This document shows, piece by piece, positions 32,930 through 32,980 of a stretch of 32,980 nucleotides of DNA. This DNA comes from an uncultured Bacteroidales bacterium (GTDB lineage Bacteria; Bacteroidota; Bacteroidia; Bacteroidales; UBA932). The translations under genes and the position numbers were made by a program. Every line of letters begins with the position of its first letter. Positions within the stretch are counted from its first letter, which is position 1. The stretch covers positions 1 through 32,980 of the forward strand of contig CAMYAE010000024.1 in the NCBI GenBank assembly GCA_947253655.1. The letters are read 5' to 3'. Under the pieces are notes generated by a model, which searched no databases, had not been told where the DNA came from, and saw nothing but the letters and a program-made list of their open reading frames with translations.

Positions 32930-32980
32930 TGGAGATAGTCGGAGTCGAACCGACGACCCTCTGCTTGCAAAGCAGATGCT
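32930..32980 (-). tRNA. tRNA-Ala (anticodon TGC), partial
   Basis: The 3' 51 nt of a tRNA cut by the window edge: end of the D-arm side, anticodon arm TCTGC-TTTGCAA-GCAGA (anticodon TGC), T-arm GTCGGTTCGACTCCGAC and acceptor 3' strand TATCTCC with discriminator A. CCA is not encoded, unlike tRNA-Leu in the same window. The 5' part lies outside. Confidence 0.93.

Overview
The window looks like a single assembled contig from a gut-type Bacteroidota (Bacteroidales) genome. Supporting evidence: a SusC/SusD pair with a FecR anti-sigma factor, BACON and DUF1735 surface lipoproteins, a FeoA-FeoB fusion, and promoter-like sites of the Bacteroidota type (TTTG, then TAnnTTTG about 19 nt later). Genus cannot be fixed from the sequence. 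The first 46 bases are not genomic: they are an untrimmed Illumina Nextera i7 adapter. The other end stops inside a tRNA-Ala gene, so both ends look like contig edges.

Region 1 (about 60-13,920, minus strand) is a small polysaccharide-utilisation locus. The order is FecR anti-sigma factor, SusC porin with an STN domain, SusD lipoprotein, a catalytically dead GH18-like lipoprotein, a DUF1735-LamG lipoprotein, a BACON-DUF1735-GH18 endo-glycosidase, a BACON-LamG lipoprotein, and, beyond an intrinsic terminator, a BACON-CotH-kinase lipoprotein. The layout matches loci that release N-glycan or other GlcNAc-containing host glycans. No ECF sigma gene lies next to fecR.

Region 2 (14,009-19,897, plus strand) is a complete MacB-type efflux operon: ATPase, two FtsX/MacB permeases, periplasmic adaptor and TolC-type outer-membrane channel. 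Its predicted promoter faces that of fecR across a palindrome. Region 3 (19,849-23,130) holds queH, which overlaps the tolC-like gene tail to tail, then tRNA-Leu(GAG) and the fused iron transporter FeoAB.

Region 4 (23,229-32,696, minus strand) is a tightly packed nine-gene run: FucP-type MFS permease, nagA, nagB, then four Gfo/Idh/MocA oxidoreductases that all carry export signals, interleaved with an ApbE-type flavin transferase and an 84-residue two-helix membrane protein. It ties GlcNAc uptake and catabolism to an exported redox module of unknown chemistry, which is the most likely undescribed system here. A plausible reading is that region 1 liberates GlcNAc-containing glycans and region 4 modifies and consumes amino sugars, but nothing in the sequence proves the two act together.

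No gene-free stretch exceeds 300 bases. I saw no CRISPR array, insertion sequence, phage gene or rRNA.
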